Origin: Methylonatrum kenyense
GTDB taxonomy: Bacteria > Pseudomonadota > Gammaproteobacteria > Nitrococcales > Aquisalimonadaceae
DNA: 64,000 nucleotides
Assembly (NCBI RefSeq): GCF_023195885.1
Contig: NZ_JALPKO010000003.1
Location: 62,001-126,000, forward strand
Reading direction: 5' to 3'
Each line of letters begins with the position of its first letter. Positions within the stretch are counted from its first letter, which is position 1. The notes beneath the pieces were generated by a model. The model did not search any database, was not told where the DNA came from, and worked only from the letters and a program-made list of their open reading frames with translations. Made by a program: the position numbers and the translations under genes. This document shows positions 1-9,699 of this stretch, in pieces.

Positions 1-1
1 T

Positions 2-841
<840 letters not shown>

Positions 842-959
842 TGGGCCGGCGTGCGCCGTTGACAGCGACGCCGTGCCAGGCTGAGATCGTTGCTCCCATG
901 CCGCGTCGGCCCCGGGCGTGAACCCGGGACGGCGTTCCCGTTACAGACACTGGATTCCC

Positions 960-2537
960 ATGCCTGATTCTATTCACGCCGAACGCCTGTTGATCCTGGA
1001 TTTCGGATCCCAGTACACCCAGCTGATTGCCCGCCGCGTTCGAGAGGCTCGGGTGTATTGCGAGATCTATGCCTGTGATGTGGCCGATGCGGCGATCCGT
1101 GACTTCGCGCCGAGCGGCATCCTCCTGTCCGGAGGGCCGGAGTCGGTAACCTTCGGCGAGACGCCGCGGATCCCCGCCGCGGTACTGGAATTGGGCGTGC
1201 CGGTACTGGGTATCTGCTACGGCATGCAGGCCATGGCCAGCCAGCTCGGCGGTCAGGTTGAAGCCTCCGATCACAAGGAGTTCGGTTACGCCAGCGTGCG
1301 GGCCCGCGGCCACTCGCGCTTGCTGCGTGACATCGAGGATCACACCACGCCGGAAGGCTTCGGCATGCTTGATGTCTGGATGAGTCACGGTGATCGGGTC
1401 AGTGACCTGCCGCCGGGGTTCAAGGTGATTGCCAGTTCCGATGCGGCGCCGATTGCCGGAATCGGTGATGACGAACGGGGCTGGTACGGCCTGCAGTTCC
1501 ATCCCGAGGTCACCCACACTGTGCAGGGCGCGCGAATCATTTCGCGTTTCGTGCACGAAATCTGCGGCTGCTCCGGCGCCTGGACATCGGGCAACATCAT
1601 CGAAGACAGCATCCAGCGGATCCGCGCTCAGGTAGGCGATGGTCAGGTCCTGCTCGGACTCTCCGGTGGTGTCGATTCGTCGGTGGTGGCTGCCCTGTTG
1701 CACCGGGCAATCGGCGAGCAGCTGGTCTGCGTGTTCGTGGATAACGGTCTGCTGCGGCTCGACGAGGGCGATCAGGTGATGGCGACCTTCGCCCGCCACA
1801 TGGGTGTGCGCGTGATCCGGGTCGATGCCGAGGATCGCTTCCTGGCGGCGCTGGGCGGGGTCGATGACCCGGAACAGAAGCGCAAGATCATCGGCCGGAC
1901 TTTCATTGAGGTGTTCGACGAGGAGGCTGCCCGGCTGGATGACGTGGAATGGCTCGCTCAGGGCACGATATACCCCGATGTGATTGAATCCGCCGGTGCG
2001 GCCACCGGCAAGGCCCATGTGATCAAGTCTCATCACAATGTCGGTGGTTTGCCGGAGACCATGAGCCTGCGCCTGATCGAGCCGCTGCGCGAGTTGTTCA
2101 AGGACGAGGTTCGGCAGATTGGCCTGGAGCTGGGTCTACCATCGGAAATGGTGCAACGGCACCCGTTTCCCGGCCCGGGGCTTGGCGTGCGGATCCTGGG
2201 CGAGGTGCGCAAGGTGTACGCCGATTCCCTGCGCCGGGCCGATGCCATTTTCATCGACGAGCTTCGCCGGAACGGTCTCTATGATCAGGTCAGCCAGGCT
2301 TTCGCGGTGTTTCTGCCGGTGAAGTCCGTTGGGGTGACCGGTGATGGTCGGCGCTATGACTATGTTGTTGCCCTGCGTGCAGTCGAGACGGTGGATTTCA
2401 TGACTGCGCGCTGGGCCCATCTGCCCTATGAATTTCTCGATCATGTCTCCCGTCGTATAATTAACGAAATCAGTACGATATCGCGCGTTGTTTATGATAT
2501 TTCTGGCAAGCCGCCGGCAACTATCGAATGGGAATAA
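960..2537 (+). CDS. guaA: GMP synthase (glutamine-hydrolysing)
   Basis: GuaA aminates XMP to GMP using glutamine and ATP. The 525-residue product has the same length as the E. coli enzyme when started at the ATG at 960; an in-frame GTG at 918 would add 14 unlikely residues. The class I glutamine amidotransferase domain has its nucleophile in GICYGM (Cys86) and the His/Glu pair in FHPEV. The ATP pyrophosphatase domain has the P-loop LSGGVDSS near residue 235. The end PPATIEWE is the conserved family C-terminus. The stop codon TAA sits in a sequence matching one tip of the dispersed repeat described elsewhere. It forms the purine pair with guaB. Confidence 0.97.
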   Translation: MPDSIHAERLLILDFGSQYTQLIARRVREARVYCEIYACDVADAAIRDFAPSGILLSGGPESVTFGETPRIPAAVLELGVPVLGICYGMQAMASQLGGQVEASDHKEFGYASVRARGHSRLLRDIEDHTTPEGFGMLDVWMSHGDRVSDLPPGFKVIASSDAAPIAGIGDDERGWYGLQFHPEVTHTVQGARIISRFVHEICGCSGAWTSGNIIEDSIQRIRAQVGDGQVLLGLSGGVDSSVVAALLHRAIGEQLVCVFVDNGLLRLDEGDQVMATFARHMGVRVIRVDAEDRFLAALGGVDDPEQKRKIIGRTFIEVFDEEAARLDDVEWLAQGTIYPDVIESAGAATGKAHVIKSHHNVGGLPETMSLRLIEPLRELFKDEVRQIGLELGLPSEMVQRHPFPGPGLGVRILGEVRKVYADSLRRADAIFIDELRRNGLYDQVSQAFAVFLPVKSVGVTGDGRRYDYVVALRAVETVDFMTARWAHLPYEFLDHVSRRIINEISTISRVVYDISGKPPATIEWE

Positions 2538-2548
2538 ATCAGTGTTCC
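2530..2548 (-). repeat. Tip of the dispersed inverted-repeat element (19-bp remnant)
   Basis: The bases match the reversed left tip of the MITE-like family (GGGAATAAATCAG-GTT-CC pattern). Only the tip is visible; the sequence to its left is conserved guaA coding sequence. The guaA TAA stop lies inside it. It is a short match, so chance similarity is possible. Confidence 0.4.
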
Positions 2549-2575
2549 GCTTTGGGCTTGATGCGGGAGAGTGCC

Positions 2576-3022
2576 ATGAGTGCTGAGGAAGTCGGCGATA
2601 TCAATCCGCTGGGTGTGTCGGATGCCCTGGAGCTGGTGCTGGAGCTGGCGCGCCGGCGATTCCGCCACTTGCGACGCCAGCCCACACGCAGGGAAGCCTC
2701 CCGTCTGTACGACCAGGCGGCGCTTGAGCAACTCGATTACCTGCTGATGGAGCACTGGGAGGTCATCGACGCGATCGCCCGGCGGCGTGCCGCCGCCGAT
2801 GCGGTTGGCGGCCGGCTGGTCTGGCGGGTTCGCAGTGGCGTTCTCGTCGAGCAGCGACCTGCCGAGGCTGTCGGCCGATGCCTGGACCTGGCCGACCAAC
2901 AGCTGCGTGACGCCGGTCCCGGACGGGATGGCTCGGCTGCCGATGCGATCAGTCTCGGGCGCCGGTTTCTTGCCCGGCATGGCAATGAACTGGATGCCCG
3001 ATTCGGTCGCAGCAGCGCCTGA
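2576..3022 (+). CDS. Uncharacterised protein between guaA and tadA
   Basis: I do not recognise this 148-residue product. It is arginine- and alanine-rich, has no signal peptide or membrane segment, and looks largely helical. The ATG at 2576 is preferred because a GGAG-type ribosome site lies about 7 bases upstream; an in-frame ATG at 2528 would overlap guaA. The tadA ATG lies 7 bp beyond its stop, so the three genes are probably cotranscribed. A cytoplasmic role linked to nucleotides or tRNA is only a guess from position. Confidence 0.7.
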   Translation: MSAEEVGDINPLGVSDALELVLELARRRFRHLRRQPTRREASRLYDQAALEQLDYLLMEHWEVIDAIARRRAAADAVGGRLVWRVRSGVLVEQRPAEAVGRCLDLADQQLRDAGPGRDGSAADAISLGRRFLARHGNELDARFGRSSA

Positions 3023-3029
3023 ACACCCG

Positions 3030-3509
3030 ATGACCGAAAACGATCGGCGCGATCAGGACGTTCGCTGGATGCAACAGGCCCTGGAGCTGGCGCGCCAGGC
3101 GGCGGCAGAGGACGAGGTGCCTGTCGGTGCGGTGCTGGTAAGGGGCGGCGAGCTGCTGGCCAGTGGCTACAATCATCCGATCGCGGCGAGCGATCCGTCT
3201 GCCCATGCGGAAATGGCCTGCCTGCGCGACGCGGCCCGCCGCACGGGCAATTATCGGCTAACCGGAACCACGCTTTACGTGACGCTTGAACCCTGTGTGA
3301 TGTGCGTCGGTGCGCTGGTGCACGCCCGTGTCCAGCGCCTGGTCTATGCGGCGCCGGAGCCGCGCACCGGTGCGGTGGAGAGCCGCTTCCAGCTGCTTGC
3401 CGATGGGCTGCACAACCATTTGGTTGAGGTCGAGAGTGGATTGCTGGCTGACGAGAGCGCCCGCCTGCTACGGGAGTTTTTTCGTGCCCGGCGGCAGGCG
3501 TCGTCATAG
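3030..3509 (+). CDS. tadA: tRNA-specific adenosine deaminase
   Basis: TadA converts adenosine 34 to inosine in the anticodon of tRNA-Arg(ACG), an essential wobble modification. The 159-residue protein carries the cytidine/deoxycytidylate deaminase zinc site: HAE at residues 59-61 (zinc ligand and proton-shuttle Glu) and PCVMC at 88-92 (two cysteine ligands). The ATG at 3030 gives the usual family length; upstream in-frame starts would overlap the preceding gene. There is no strong ribosome site, consistent with translational coupling. The 3' end runs toward a degenerate copy of the dispersed repeat. Confidence 0.93.
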   Translation: MTENDRRDQDVRWMQQALELARQAAAEDEVPVGAVLVRGGELLASGYNHPIAASDPSAHAEMACLRDAARRTGNYRLTGTTLYVTLEPCVMCVGALVHARVQRLVYAAPEPRTGAVESRFQLLADGLHNHLVEVESGLLADESARLLREFFRARRQASS

Positions 3510-3534
3510 GCCAGGACTGCTTGACTTCAGAGCG

Positions 3535-3611
3535 ACTGCGGCGTTGGGCAGCGCGCCTTGCGCGGAAAAAAGCGGCCTCCAACGCTGCCGTGTGAATAAT
3601 CCGATGTTTCC
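3535..3611 (+). repeat. Dispersed inverted-repeat element, right half
   Basis: The stretch GCGGAAAAAAGCGG, CTCCAACGC and the tip GTGTGAATAATCCGATGTTTCC parallels the right half of the intact copy at 55803-55946. The tip is followed directly by CTAA (3612-3615), and mltF's stop codon on the minus strand is the reverse complement of CTA at 3612-3614. The left half is missing or too diverged to recognise. Confidence 0.7.
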
Positions 3612-5081
3612 CTAATAAATTGCGTTGCCGGTCCAGTCCAGACGCGGCCCAGGGCGGGTTTTGCCGTTGAACGGGACAATCTCCGGCTGCTCCAGCCCGA
3701 CGGCCGGATCCTGCAGATCGGCATCGGTGATGCGGGTCAGCAAATCATGGTAGGCGCGCACCCTCGAGACATAGATGACCGGCTCGCGGCCGCGCGCCTG
3801 GCCATGCCGGGTCTGCGGGTACCATTCAGGATCCGACAGCAGCGGCAACGTCTCCTTGATATCCTGCCATGCGTTGGGATCGCCGCCGATCTGGGCGGTC
3901 AGCCGGCGGGCGTCGTGCACATGGCCCAGGCCGACGTTGTACGACGCGAGGGCCAGCCAGGTGCGCACCGGATCCGGGATCTCCTCGGGGATGCGGTCGA
4001 TCAAACTCCGCAAGTACCTCGCTCCCCCTTCAATGCTCTCGGCCGGATCCAGTCGATCGACACCCAGTTGGGACGCGGTGGCGGTGGTCAGCATCATCAG
4101 GCCGCGGACACCGGTGTGGGAGACCGCGGATGGGTCCCAGAGCGATTCCTGGTAGCCAATCGCTGCCAGCAGGCGCCAGTCCAGGTCGTACGTTTCCGCC
4201 GCGCTCTGGAACATGCCGCGATATTCTGGCAGGCGGCCGGTGACATGGCGCAGGAAAGTGCGTGAATTGACGTAGTCGAAATCCCCGAGATCGCCCAGAT
4301 GGTGCTCGACCATGGCATCCAGCCGGCCATCAGAGGCGATTGCACCGAGGAAGGTCTGGGCCTCGCGAAACAGGCTGACATCGTCCTGATCCAGGACGCT
4401 CCAACTCAGTTTCCGGGGTTCCCCCAGGGCCTTGTCCGCCTGAAGTTCCGGCAGATATCGCTGGTTGCGTTGCAGCATTCCGAGATCGGCAACCGTGTAG
4501 TCGTATTCGCCACGCCAGACCAGGTAGAGCAGATCCCGGACTGGCCTGTCGATTTCGTCCCAGAACGGTGCCTCGTCCCCGAAGCGGCCGCGCAGCAGCT
4601 GGCTTTGCAGGCTGTTCGACGGCACGACCAGCCGGCTGTCGTGATCGGCGAGCAGGGCAAGATCCTCCACAACGGCCCGGTCCTGGCGTCGAACCAAAAC
4701 GGATTCCACCTCCAGGTAGGGGCGGGTATAACGCATGCCGGGCTGTCGCGGCTGGGCTGGAACCAGCACTGTGGCCGCCAGATCGGCCGCGCCCGCTGCC
4801 AGTGCGTCCGGGATCATGGACGGCGATTCCACGGCGACGAAACGCAGCCGGACCTCGAGATGGTCGGCGAATGCCTGCAGCAGCTCGTGTTCAAGTTCCA
4901 CCTCCGAGGCCTGAGCGCCTTCCGTCTCCAGCGATGCGGCAGGCACCGCGACACGTAGTGAACCGCGGTCCCGGACCTGGTCGAGCAGGAACGGCTGGCC
5001 GTTGGCAACCATCATCGTCAGCAGGGCAGCGGCCGCCGTCAGCATCAGAACAGTTATCAATGGACCTCGGAGTGTTCGCAC
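3612..5081 (-). CDS. mltF: Membrane-bound lytic murein transglycosylase F
   Basis: MltF cleaves the glycan strands of peptidoglycan at the outer membrane with formation of anhydro-muramic ends. The 489-residue protein starts with a hydrophobic export segment (residues about 7-25). A periplasmic binding-protein-like domain (SBP_bac_3 type, about 40-270) follows, then an SLT lysozyme-like domain (about 290-440) with the catalytic Glu near residue 311 in YQESLWDP and the later ALASYNVG motif. Length and domain order match MltF. It is transcribed away from the tRNA-Ser gene. The stop codon TAG coincides with the CTAA junction of a dispersed repeat. Confidence 0.93.
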   Translation of the reverse strand: MRTLRGPLITVLMLTAAAALLTMMVANGQPFLLDQVRDRGSLRVAVPAASLETEGAQASEVELEHELLQAFADHLEVRLRFVAVESPSMIPDALAAGAADLAATVLVPAQPRQPGMRYTRPYLEVESVLVRRQDRAVVEDLALLADHDSRLVVPSNSLQSQLLRGRFGDEAPFWDEIDRPVRDLLYLVWRGEYDYTVADLGMLQRNQRYLPELQADKALGEPRKLSWSVLDQDDVSLFREAQTFLGAIASDGRLDAMVEHHLGDLGDFDYVNSRTFLRHVTGRLPEYRGMFQSAAETYDLDWRLLAAIGYQESLWDPSAVSHTGVRGLMMLTTATASQLGVDRLDPAESIEGGARYLRSLIDRIPEEIPDPVRTWLALASYNVGLGHVHDARRLTAQIGGDPNAWQDIKETLPLLSDPEWYPQTRHGQARGREPVIYVSRVRAYHDLLTRITDADLQDPAVGLEQPEIVPFNGKTRPGPRLDWTGNAIY

Positions 5082-5130
5082 GCGGATCTCTTCGTTCGAC
5101 CGTCGACTTCAGGTAGACTACGCCGCCCAT

Positions 5131-5220
5131 GGAGAGGTGCCAGAGCGGTCGAATGGGCTCGACTCGAAATCGAGTGGCTCCTAACGGGGCCCGGGGGTTC
5201 GAATCCCTCCCTCTCCGCCA
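5131..5220 (+). tRNA. tRNA-Ser (anticodon CGA)
   Basis: A 90-base class II tRNA. The acceptor GGAGAGG pairs with CCTCTCC, followed by encoded GCCA. The anticodon stem CTCGA/TCGAG encloses the loop CTCGAAA, giving anticodon CGA, which reads UCG serine codons. A long variable arm (about 5173-5192) and the T arm GGGGGTTCGAATCCC are present. A rho-independent terminator follows immediately. Confidence 0.96.
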
Positions 5221-5376
5221 GTTCATTGAAAAAGGGGGTGTCCCGCAAGGGCATCCCCTTTTTCATTGAAACAGAGCAGGGGTTCGAACCCCCGGACAGA
5301 CACGTTGGTTCGACTCCCGGAGCGCAGCGGAGGGAGCCCGCAGCCGCGGAGCGGCAAGCAATCCCTCCCTCTCCGC
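5202..5376 (+). repeat. Direct repeat of tRNA-Ser 3' end; candidate att scar
   Basis: The 17 bases AATCCCTCCCTCTCCGC at 5202-5218, inside the tRNA, recur exactly at 5360-5376. Between them are the terminator and two further T-arm-like pieces (GGGGTTCGAACCCCC near 5279 and GGTTCGACTCCCGG near 5307). Tyrosine integrases commonly use tRNA 3' ends and leave such repeats, so this looks like the scar of a lost element or of a decayed neighbouring tRNA. I see no gene in 5221-5560. Confidence 0.5.
5228..5265 (+). terminator. Rho-independent terminator of tRNA-Ser
   Basis: AAAAAGGGGGTGTCCC, a GCAA loop and GGGCATCCCCTTTTT form a strong hairpin with a T tract directly after the tRNA. It is nearly symmetrical, so it could also act on the minus strand. 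Confidence 0.85.
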
Positions 5377-5560
5377 GAATTTGCCGAAGCACAATCCGCC
5401 CCGGCACTCGGTGCAAACCGGTATCTCGCAACCCTACCGGGCGGTGGATCTGTGGCGGCCCCCGTTGAGCTGAAGCGTCGTCAGATCAGACGGATAGCCG
5501 CATGGCTCCAGATGCAACCGGGACGGTGTCCGGGTAAAACGCGCCGGATCTGCCGGGCTC

Positions 5561-5734
5561 CTACTTTCCGGCGCATCCGCAGCCGCTGTGCCCGCATCCG
5601 GCGCCGTTATCGTGCCCCCGGGCGCAGCTCTCACCGCAGTACAGGCGTCCCTGGCGCTCGACGGCCTTGTCGCGGGGCATGGTGCAGACGCAGTCGCTGC
5701 AGGCACATTCAACACGTTCGGTCGCGGCATTCAT
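5561..5734 (-). CDS. bmtA: Bacterial metallothionein (SmtA/BmtA type)
   Basis: A 57-residue cysteine-rich protein that should bind zinc, cadmium or copper ions in the cytoplasm. The pattern CACSDCVC, then YCGESCARGH, then GCGHSGCGC is that of prokaryotic metallothioneins (SmtA/BmtA): about ten cysteines and two histidines with the zinc-finger-like core. The ATG at 5734 follows the ribosome site AGGAGG; the longer open frame upstream is not needed. It diverges from the aldehyde oxidoreductase operon and shares a 250-bp intergenic region. I did not find a convincing SmtB or Zur operator. Confidence 0.9.
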   Translation of the reverse strand: MNAATERVECACSDCVCTMPRDKAVERQGRLYCGESCARGHDNGAGCGHSGCGCAGK

Positions 5735-5985
5735 GGCCTTGCCTCCTGGTTGCTCAGGTGAGGCCCCGGGCCGGCACAGAGCCGGGTTCGGGTCCCGCTG
5801 TCTGCTTTTCATCGACAGCCCGGACCGGTGCCTCGCAGTTTCACCGTTGTGATTGCTTTCCCGGGTTAGTGCTTGCGAGTACTATGTTCAGTGTAGCGGC
5901 TCAGAAGAAGACGCCAGGCGCCATTGACCGAAAGGACCGTTCAGAGTCCCGGCAGGCGCAACGACTTAATGAGGGAGGAAGTTTC

Positions 5986-6522
5986 ATGCTCAAGGCGCTC
6001 AAGCTTGAGCCGGAGAAGTGTACCGGTTGTCTCCAGTGCGAGATGGCCTGTTCCTTCGAAAATACCGGCGCATTCAACCCCGCAAAGTCCCGCATCAAGG
6101 TCTTCACTTTCCACGATGAAGGGCGCTTCGCCCCCTACACGTGCACCCAATGTGACGAGGCCTGGTGCATGCACGCCTGTCCGGTCGAAGCGATCGTGCT
6201 CAACATGGCGACCGGCTCCAAGGACGTGCTTTCCGACGTCTGTGTCGGCTGCAAGGTCTGCACGATTGCCTGCCCGTTCGGCACGGTGAATTACGAGGCC
6301 GACAGCGGCAAGGTCGTGAAATGCGATCTTTGCGGTGGTGACCCGTGGTGCGCCAAGGCGTGCCCCACCGGCGCCATTACCTATGTGGCTGCCGATGACA
6401 CCGGCATGGAACGGATGCGTGCCTGGGCGCAGCAGGCGCCGCGCGAGGCCGGTGCCCATGCGAACCCGCCGAAAGCGAAGGAAGTGCAGGTGTTCAACGT
6501 TCCCCAGCAGGGAGGACTCTGA
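5986..6522 (+). CDS. aorA: Polyferredoxin subunit of aldehyde oxidoreductase (AorA-like)
   Basis: A 178-residue electron-transfer protein with four [4Fe-4S] cluster motifs: CTGCLQCEMAC near the N-terminus, CTQCDEAWCMHACP, CVGCKVCTIACP, and CDLCGGDPWCAKACP. This is the four-cluster (HycB/DmsB-like) layout. ATG 5986 follows a GGGAGGAAG ribosome site. It lies 2 bp upstream of the tungsten aldehyde oxidoreductase gene, and an FAD-dependent reductase follows, the same order as the AorABC enzyme of Aromatoleum, in which this subunit wires the tungsten site to the flavin. The role is inferred from that context; its ferredoxin nature is certain. Confidence 0.9.
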   Translation: MLKALKLEPEKCTGCLQCEMACSFENTGAFNPAKSRIKVFTFHDEGRFAPYTCTQCDEAWCMHACPVEAIVLNMATGSKDVLSDVCVGCKVCTIACPFGTVNYEADSGKVVKCDLCGGDPWCAKACPTGAITYVAADDTGMERMRAWAQQAPREAGAHANPPKAKEVQVFNVPQQGGL

Positions 6523-6524
6523 TC

Positions 6525-8375
6525 ATGTCCTGGACTGGAAAAGTACTTCGCGTGAATTTGACCGAGGGGACCTGCAAGGCCGAGCCCCTGAACATGGAGT
6601 GGGCCCAGCAGTATCTTGGGCAGCGCGGTCTGGCGACCAAGTATCTGGTGGAAGAGACCGACCCGAAGGTCGATCCCCTGTCGCCGGAAAACAAGATGAT
6701 CATGACCACCGGGCCGCTGACTGGTACGATGGCCTCCACCGGTGGTCGCTACTCCGTGGTCACCAAGAGCCCGCTGACCAACTGCATTGCCTGTTCCAAC
6801 TCCGGTGGTTTCATCGGTGCCGAGATCAAGACGGCCGGCTGGGACATGATAATCTACGAGGGCAAGTCGCCAAAGCCGGTGTACCTGTATCTGGAGGATG
6901 ACACCGCCGAACTCCGTCCGGCGGATCACCTGTGGGGCAAGTCGGTCTGGGACACCCACGAAATCCTGCACAAGGAGAATCAGGATCCCGAACTGAAGAT
7001 TGCCTGTGTCGGCCGTGCGGCCGAGAAGGGCAACCTGTATGCGGCCATCGTCAACGATATGCACCGTGCCGCCGGTCGCTCCGGCGTCGGCACCGTGATG
7101 GCATCGAAGAACCTCAAGGCGCTGGCCTGCCGCGGTACCCGCGGCGTGGGCAACTTCAAGGATCCGATGCGCTTCATGCAGGCCACCGAGGAGGCCAAGA
7201 AGGTGCTGGCGGATCACGCCGTCACCGGCCAGGGCCTGCCCACCTACGGTACCCAGGTGTTGATGAACGTGATCAACGAAATGGGGGCGATGCCAACGCG
7301 CAACATGCGTGAGGTGCAGTTCGAGGGGGCGCACAAGATCTCCGGCGAGGCGATGCACGAGCCGCGTGCATCCGACCACCAGCCCAATCTCAGCACCAAC
7401 GGCGCCTGCTTCGGCTGCACCATTGCCTGCGGCCGGATCTCCACCATCGATCCGCAGCATTTCACGGTCAAGGATCGGCCGGAATACCAGAAGGCCTCGG
7501 GTGGCCTGGAATACGAAGCCGCCTGGGCGCTGGGGTCCAATACCGGTGTCGATGACATGGATGCCCTGACCTATGCCAACTTCCTCTGCAACGAGGACGG
7601 CATGGACCCGATCTCCTTCGGCGCCACGGTCTCTGCGGCCATGGAGCTGTATGAGATGGGGGTCATTACCACCGAGCATACCGGCGGTCTGGAAATCCCG
7701 TTCGGTTCTGCCGAAGCGCTGGTGAAGCTGGCTGAATTGACTGCCAAGGGCGAAGGCTTTGGTCAGGAAATCGGCCTGGGTTCGCGTCGGCTGGCCGAGA
7801 AGTACGGCCATCCGGACATCTCGATGACAGTCAAGAGCCAGGAGTTCCCGGCCTACGATCCGCGTGGCATCCAGGGTATGGGTCTGGCCTATGCCACCTC
7901 GAACCGGGGCGCCTGCCACCTGCGCGGCTACACGGTATCCTCCGAAGTGCTGGGAATCCCCGAGAAGACCGATCCGCTGAGCACCGATGGCAAGGCCGAA
8001 CTGGTCAAGGCCTTCCAGGATGCGACGGCCGCGGTCGATTCCGCCGGCCTCTGCGTGTTCACCACCTTTGCCTGGGGCATGGACGACATCGCACCGCAGA
8101 TCGATGCCGCCTGCGAGGGTGACTGGACCACGGAAAAGCTGCTGGAAGTCGGTGAACGCATCTGGAACATGGAGCGCGACTACAACCTCAAGGCCGGCAT
8201 GACCGCCGCCGACGACACGCTGCCCAAGCGTCTGCGCAAGGATGCGGCCAAGGTCGGTCCGGCGGAAGGTCGGGTCAACGACCTGGACGTAATGCTGCCC
8301 AAGTATTACGAAGTCCGGGGCTGGACGCCGACCGGTGAGCTGACGCCTGAAACCCGCGCGCGGCTGGGGCTCTGA
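6525..8375 (+). CDS. aorB: Aldehyde:ferredoxin oxidoreductase-type tungstoenzyme, catalytic subunit
   Basis: This 616-residue protein belongs to the AOR family, which oxidises aldehydes to acids at a tungsten bis-pyranopterin centre next to one [4Fe-4S] cluster. The N-terminal AOR domain begins SWTGKVLRVNL. The cluster ligands are the CFGCTIAC motif at about residues 295-302 and a distal cysteine near 508 (GLCVFTT). Segments MIMTTGPLTGT and ATSNRGACHLRG are family hallmarks. Length is normal. Together with the polyferredoxin before it and the FAD protein after it, it resembles the NAD-linked AorABC type rather than the simple archaeal enzyme. The substrate cannot be read from sequence. Confidence 0.95.
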   Translation: MSWTGKVLRVNLTEGTCKAEPLNMEWAQQYLGQRGLATKYLVEETDPKVDPLSPENKMIMTTGPLTGTMASTGGRYSVVTKSPLTNCIACSNSGGFIGAEIKTAGWDMIIYEGKSPKPVYLYLEDDTAELRPADHLWGKSVWDTHEILHKENQDPELKIACVGRAAEKGNLYAAIVNDMHRAAGRSGVGTVMASKNLKALACRGTRGVGNFKDPMRFMQATEEAKKVLADHAVTGQGLPTYGTQVLMNVINEMGAMPTRNMREVQFEGAHKISGEAMHEPRASDHQPNLSTNGACFGCTIACGRISTIDPQHFTVKDRPEYQKASGGLEYEAAWALGSNTGVDDMDALTYANFLCNEDGMDPISFGATVSAAMELYEMGVITTEHTGGLEIPFGSAEALVKLAELTAKGEGFGQEIGLGSRRLAEKYGHPDISMTVKSQEFPAYDPRGIQGMGLAYATSNRGACHLRGYTVSSEVLGIPEKTDPLSTDGKAELVKAFQDATAAVDSAGLCVFTTFAWGMDDIAPQIDAACEGDWTTEKLLEVGERIWNMERDYNLKAGMTAADDTLPKRLRKDAAKVGPAEGRVNDLDVMLPKYYEVRGWTPTGELTPETRARLGL

Positions 8376-8409
8376 GCCCCGCCGCCGCGGCTAGCGGAGA
8401 GGTTGAATC

Positions 8410-9687
8410 ATGCGACATGTGATCATTGGCGCAGGTCCGGCCGGCGTTGTTGCCGCCGAAACCCTGCGCAAGCTCGATCCCGACAGCAACGTCACCATGC
8501 TCAGTCACGAGCCGGAGCCGCCGTACTCACGGATGGCGATTCCATATTATCTGGTGGAGCAGGTCGGTGAGCAGGGAACCTGGCTGCGCAAGGGCGACGG
8601 CTATTTCGAAAACAACGGCATCACCGTTCGGACAGGCGTCAAGGCCGAGGGGCTGGACACCCAGGCCAAGCAGGTAAAACTGGCTGGCGGGGACACGGTT
8701 CCCTACGACAAGCTGCTGATTGCCACCGGTTCTCATCCGATTGTGCCGCCCCTGCCGGGAGTCGACCGGGAGGGCGTGCATACCTGCTGGACCCTGGAGG
8801 ACAGCCGACACATCATCGAGCGGGCAAAGGAAGGTTCGCGGGTGGTGCTGATCGGTGCCGGCTTCATTGGCTGCATCATTCTGGAATCCCTGGTCATGCG
8901 AAAGACGCGGCTCACGGTCATCGAGCAGCAGAACCGCATGGTGCCGCGGATGATGGATGATCGTGCCGGTGGCTTGATCAAGAAGTGGTGTCAGGACAAG
9001 GGCGTTACCGTGCATACCTCGACCACCGTTGAGAGCATCGACGAGGGTGGTGACGGGCATCCCCTGGCCGTGCGCATGGATAACGGCGAGTCTGCCCAGG
9101 CGGATCTGGTCATCGTCTGCGTCGGAGTGAAGGCGAATACGGCGTTTCTCGAAGGCTCCGGGGTCAAGGCTGATCAGGGAATCCTGGTCGATCGCCACTT
9201 GCAGACCTCGGTGGAGGACGTCTACGCGGCCGGCGACGTGGCCCAGGGACTGGATTTCAACACCGGGGAGTACACGGTGCAGGCCATCCAGCCGACGGCA
9301 GCGGATCACGGCCGGCTTGCAGCCAACAACATGGCCGGTTACCCGCTCAAGCACCAGGGCAGCGTCAACATGAACGTGCTCGATACCCTGGGGCTGATTT
9401 CGACGTCATTCGGCATGTGGATGGGCGTCGACGGCGGTGACTCCGCCGAGCTCTATGACGGCGACCGGTTCCGCTACATCAATCTGCAGTTCAAGGATGA
9501 CGTGCTGGTCGGTGGCAGCAGTCTGGGCATGACCGACCATGTCGGTGTCATGCGCGGCCTGATTCAGAGCAAGGTGCGGCTGGGTAAATGGAAGGAGAGG
9601 CTGAAAAACGATCCGACCCGGATCATGGAAGCTTATATCGCCTGTACCCAGGCCATCGGCCACAACGCCCGCGTCCTGTCGGCCTGA
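8410..9687 (+). CDS. aorC: FAD/NAD-dependent oxidoreductase subunit (AorC-like)
   Basis: A 425-residue pyridine nucleotide-disulfide oxidoreductase-fold protein. The first FAD dinucleotide site is IIGAGPAG at residues 5-12, a second nucleotide site VVLIGAGFIG is near 140, and the C-terminal FAD motif YAAGDVAQG is near 275. A GCGGAGAGG ribosome site lies upstream of ATG 8410. The close spacing after aorB indicates the same operon. In the AorABC enzyme of Aromatoleum the third subunit passes electrons to NAD+. A strong terminator follows, so it probably ends the primary transcript. It could instead be a separate NADH-dependent reductase, but context favours AorC. Confidence 0.88.
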   Translation: MRHVIIGAGPAGVVAAETLRKLDPDSNVTMLSHEPEPPYSRMAIPYYLVEQVGEQGTWLRKGDGYFENNGITVRTGVKAEGLDTQAKQVKLAGGDTVPYDKLLIATGSHPIVPPLPGVDREGVHTCWTLEDSRHIIERAKEGSRVVLIGAGFIGCIILESLVMRKTRLTVIEQQNRMVPRMMDDRAGGLIKKWCQDKGVTVHTSTTVESIDEGGDGHPLAVRMDNGESAQADLVIVCVGVKANTAFLEGSGVKADQGILVDRHLQTSVEDVYAAGDVAQGLDFNTGEYTVQAIQPTAADHGRLAANNMAGYPLKHQGSVNMNVLDTLGLISTSFGMWMGVDGGDSAELYDGDRFRYINLQFKDDVLVGGSSLGMTDHVGVMRGLIQSKVRLGKWKERLKNDPTRIMEAYIACTQAIGHNARVLSA

Positions 9688-9699
9688 GGCGTACTCGTG

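Noticed and set aside
5860-5910. MerR-type operator (ACTATGTTCAGT) between metallothionein and aorA
   Set aside because: A dyad exists, but the -35 and -10 spacing needed for a MerR promoter did not fit.
5266-5985. N-terminal extension of the polyferredoxin gene back to 5266
   Set aside because: It would cross the tRNA scar and the metallothionein gene on the other strand; the ribosome site at 5972-5982 supports the start at 5986.
6381-7919. Long open frame of 512 codons on the minus strand
   Set aside because: It is opposite aorA/aorB, rich in His and Gly shadow residues, with no family features.
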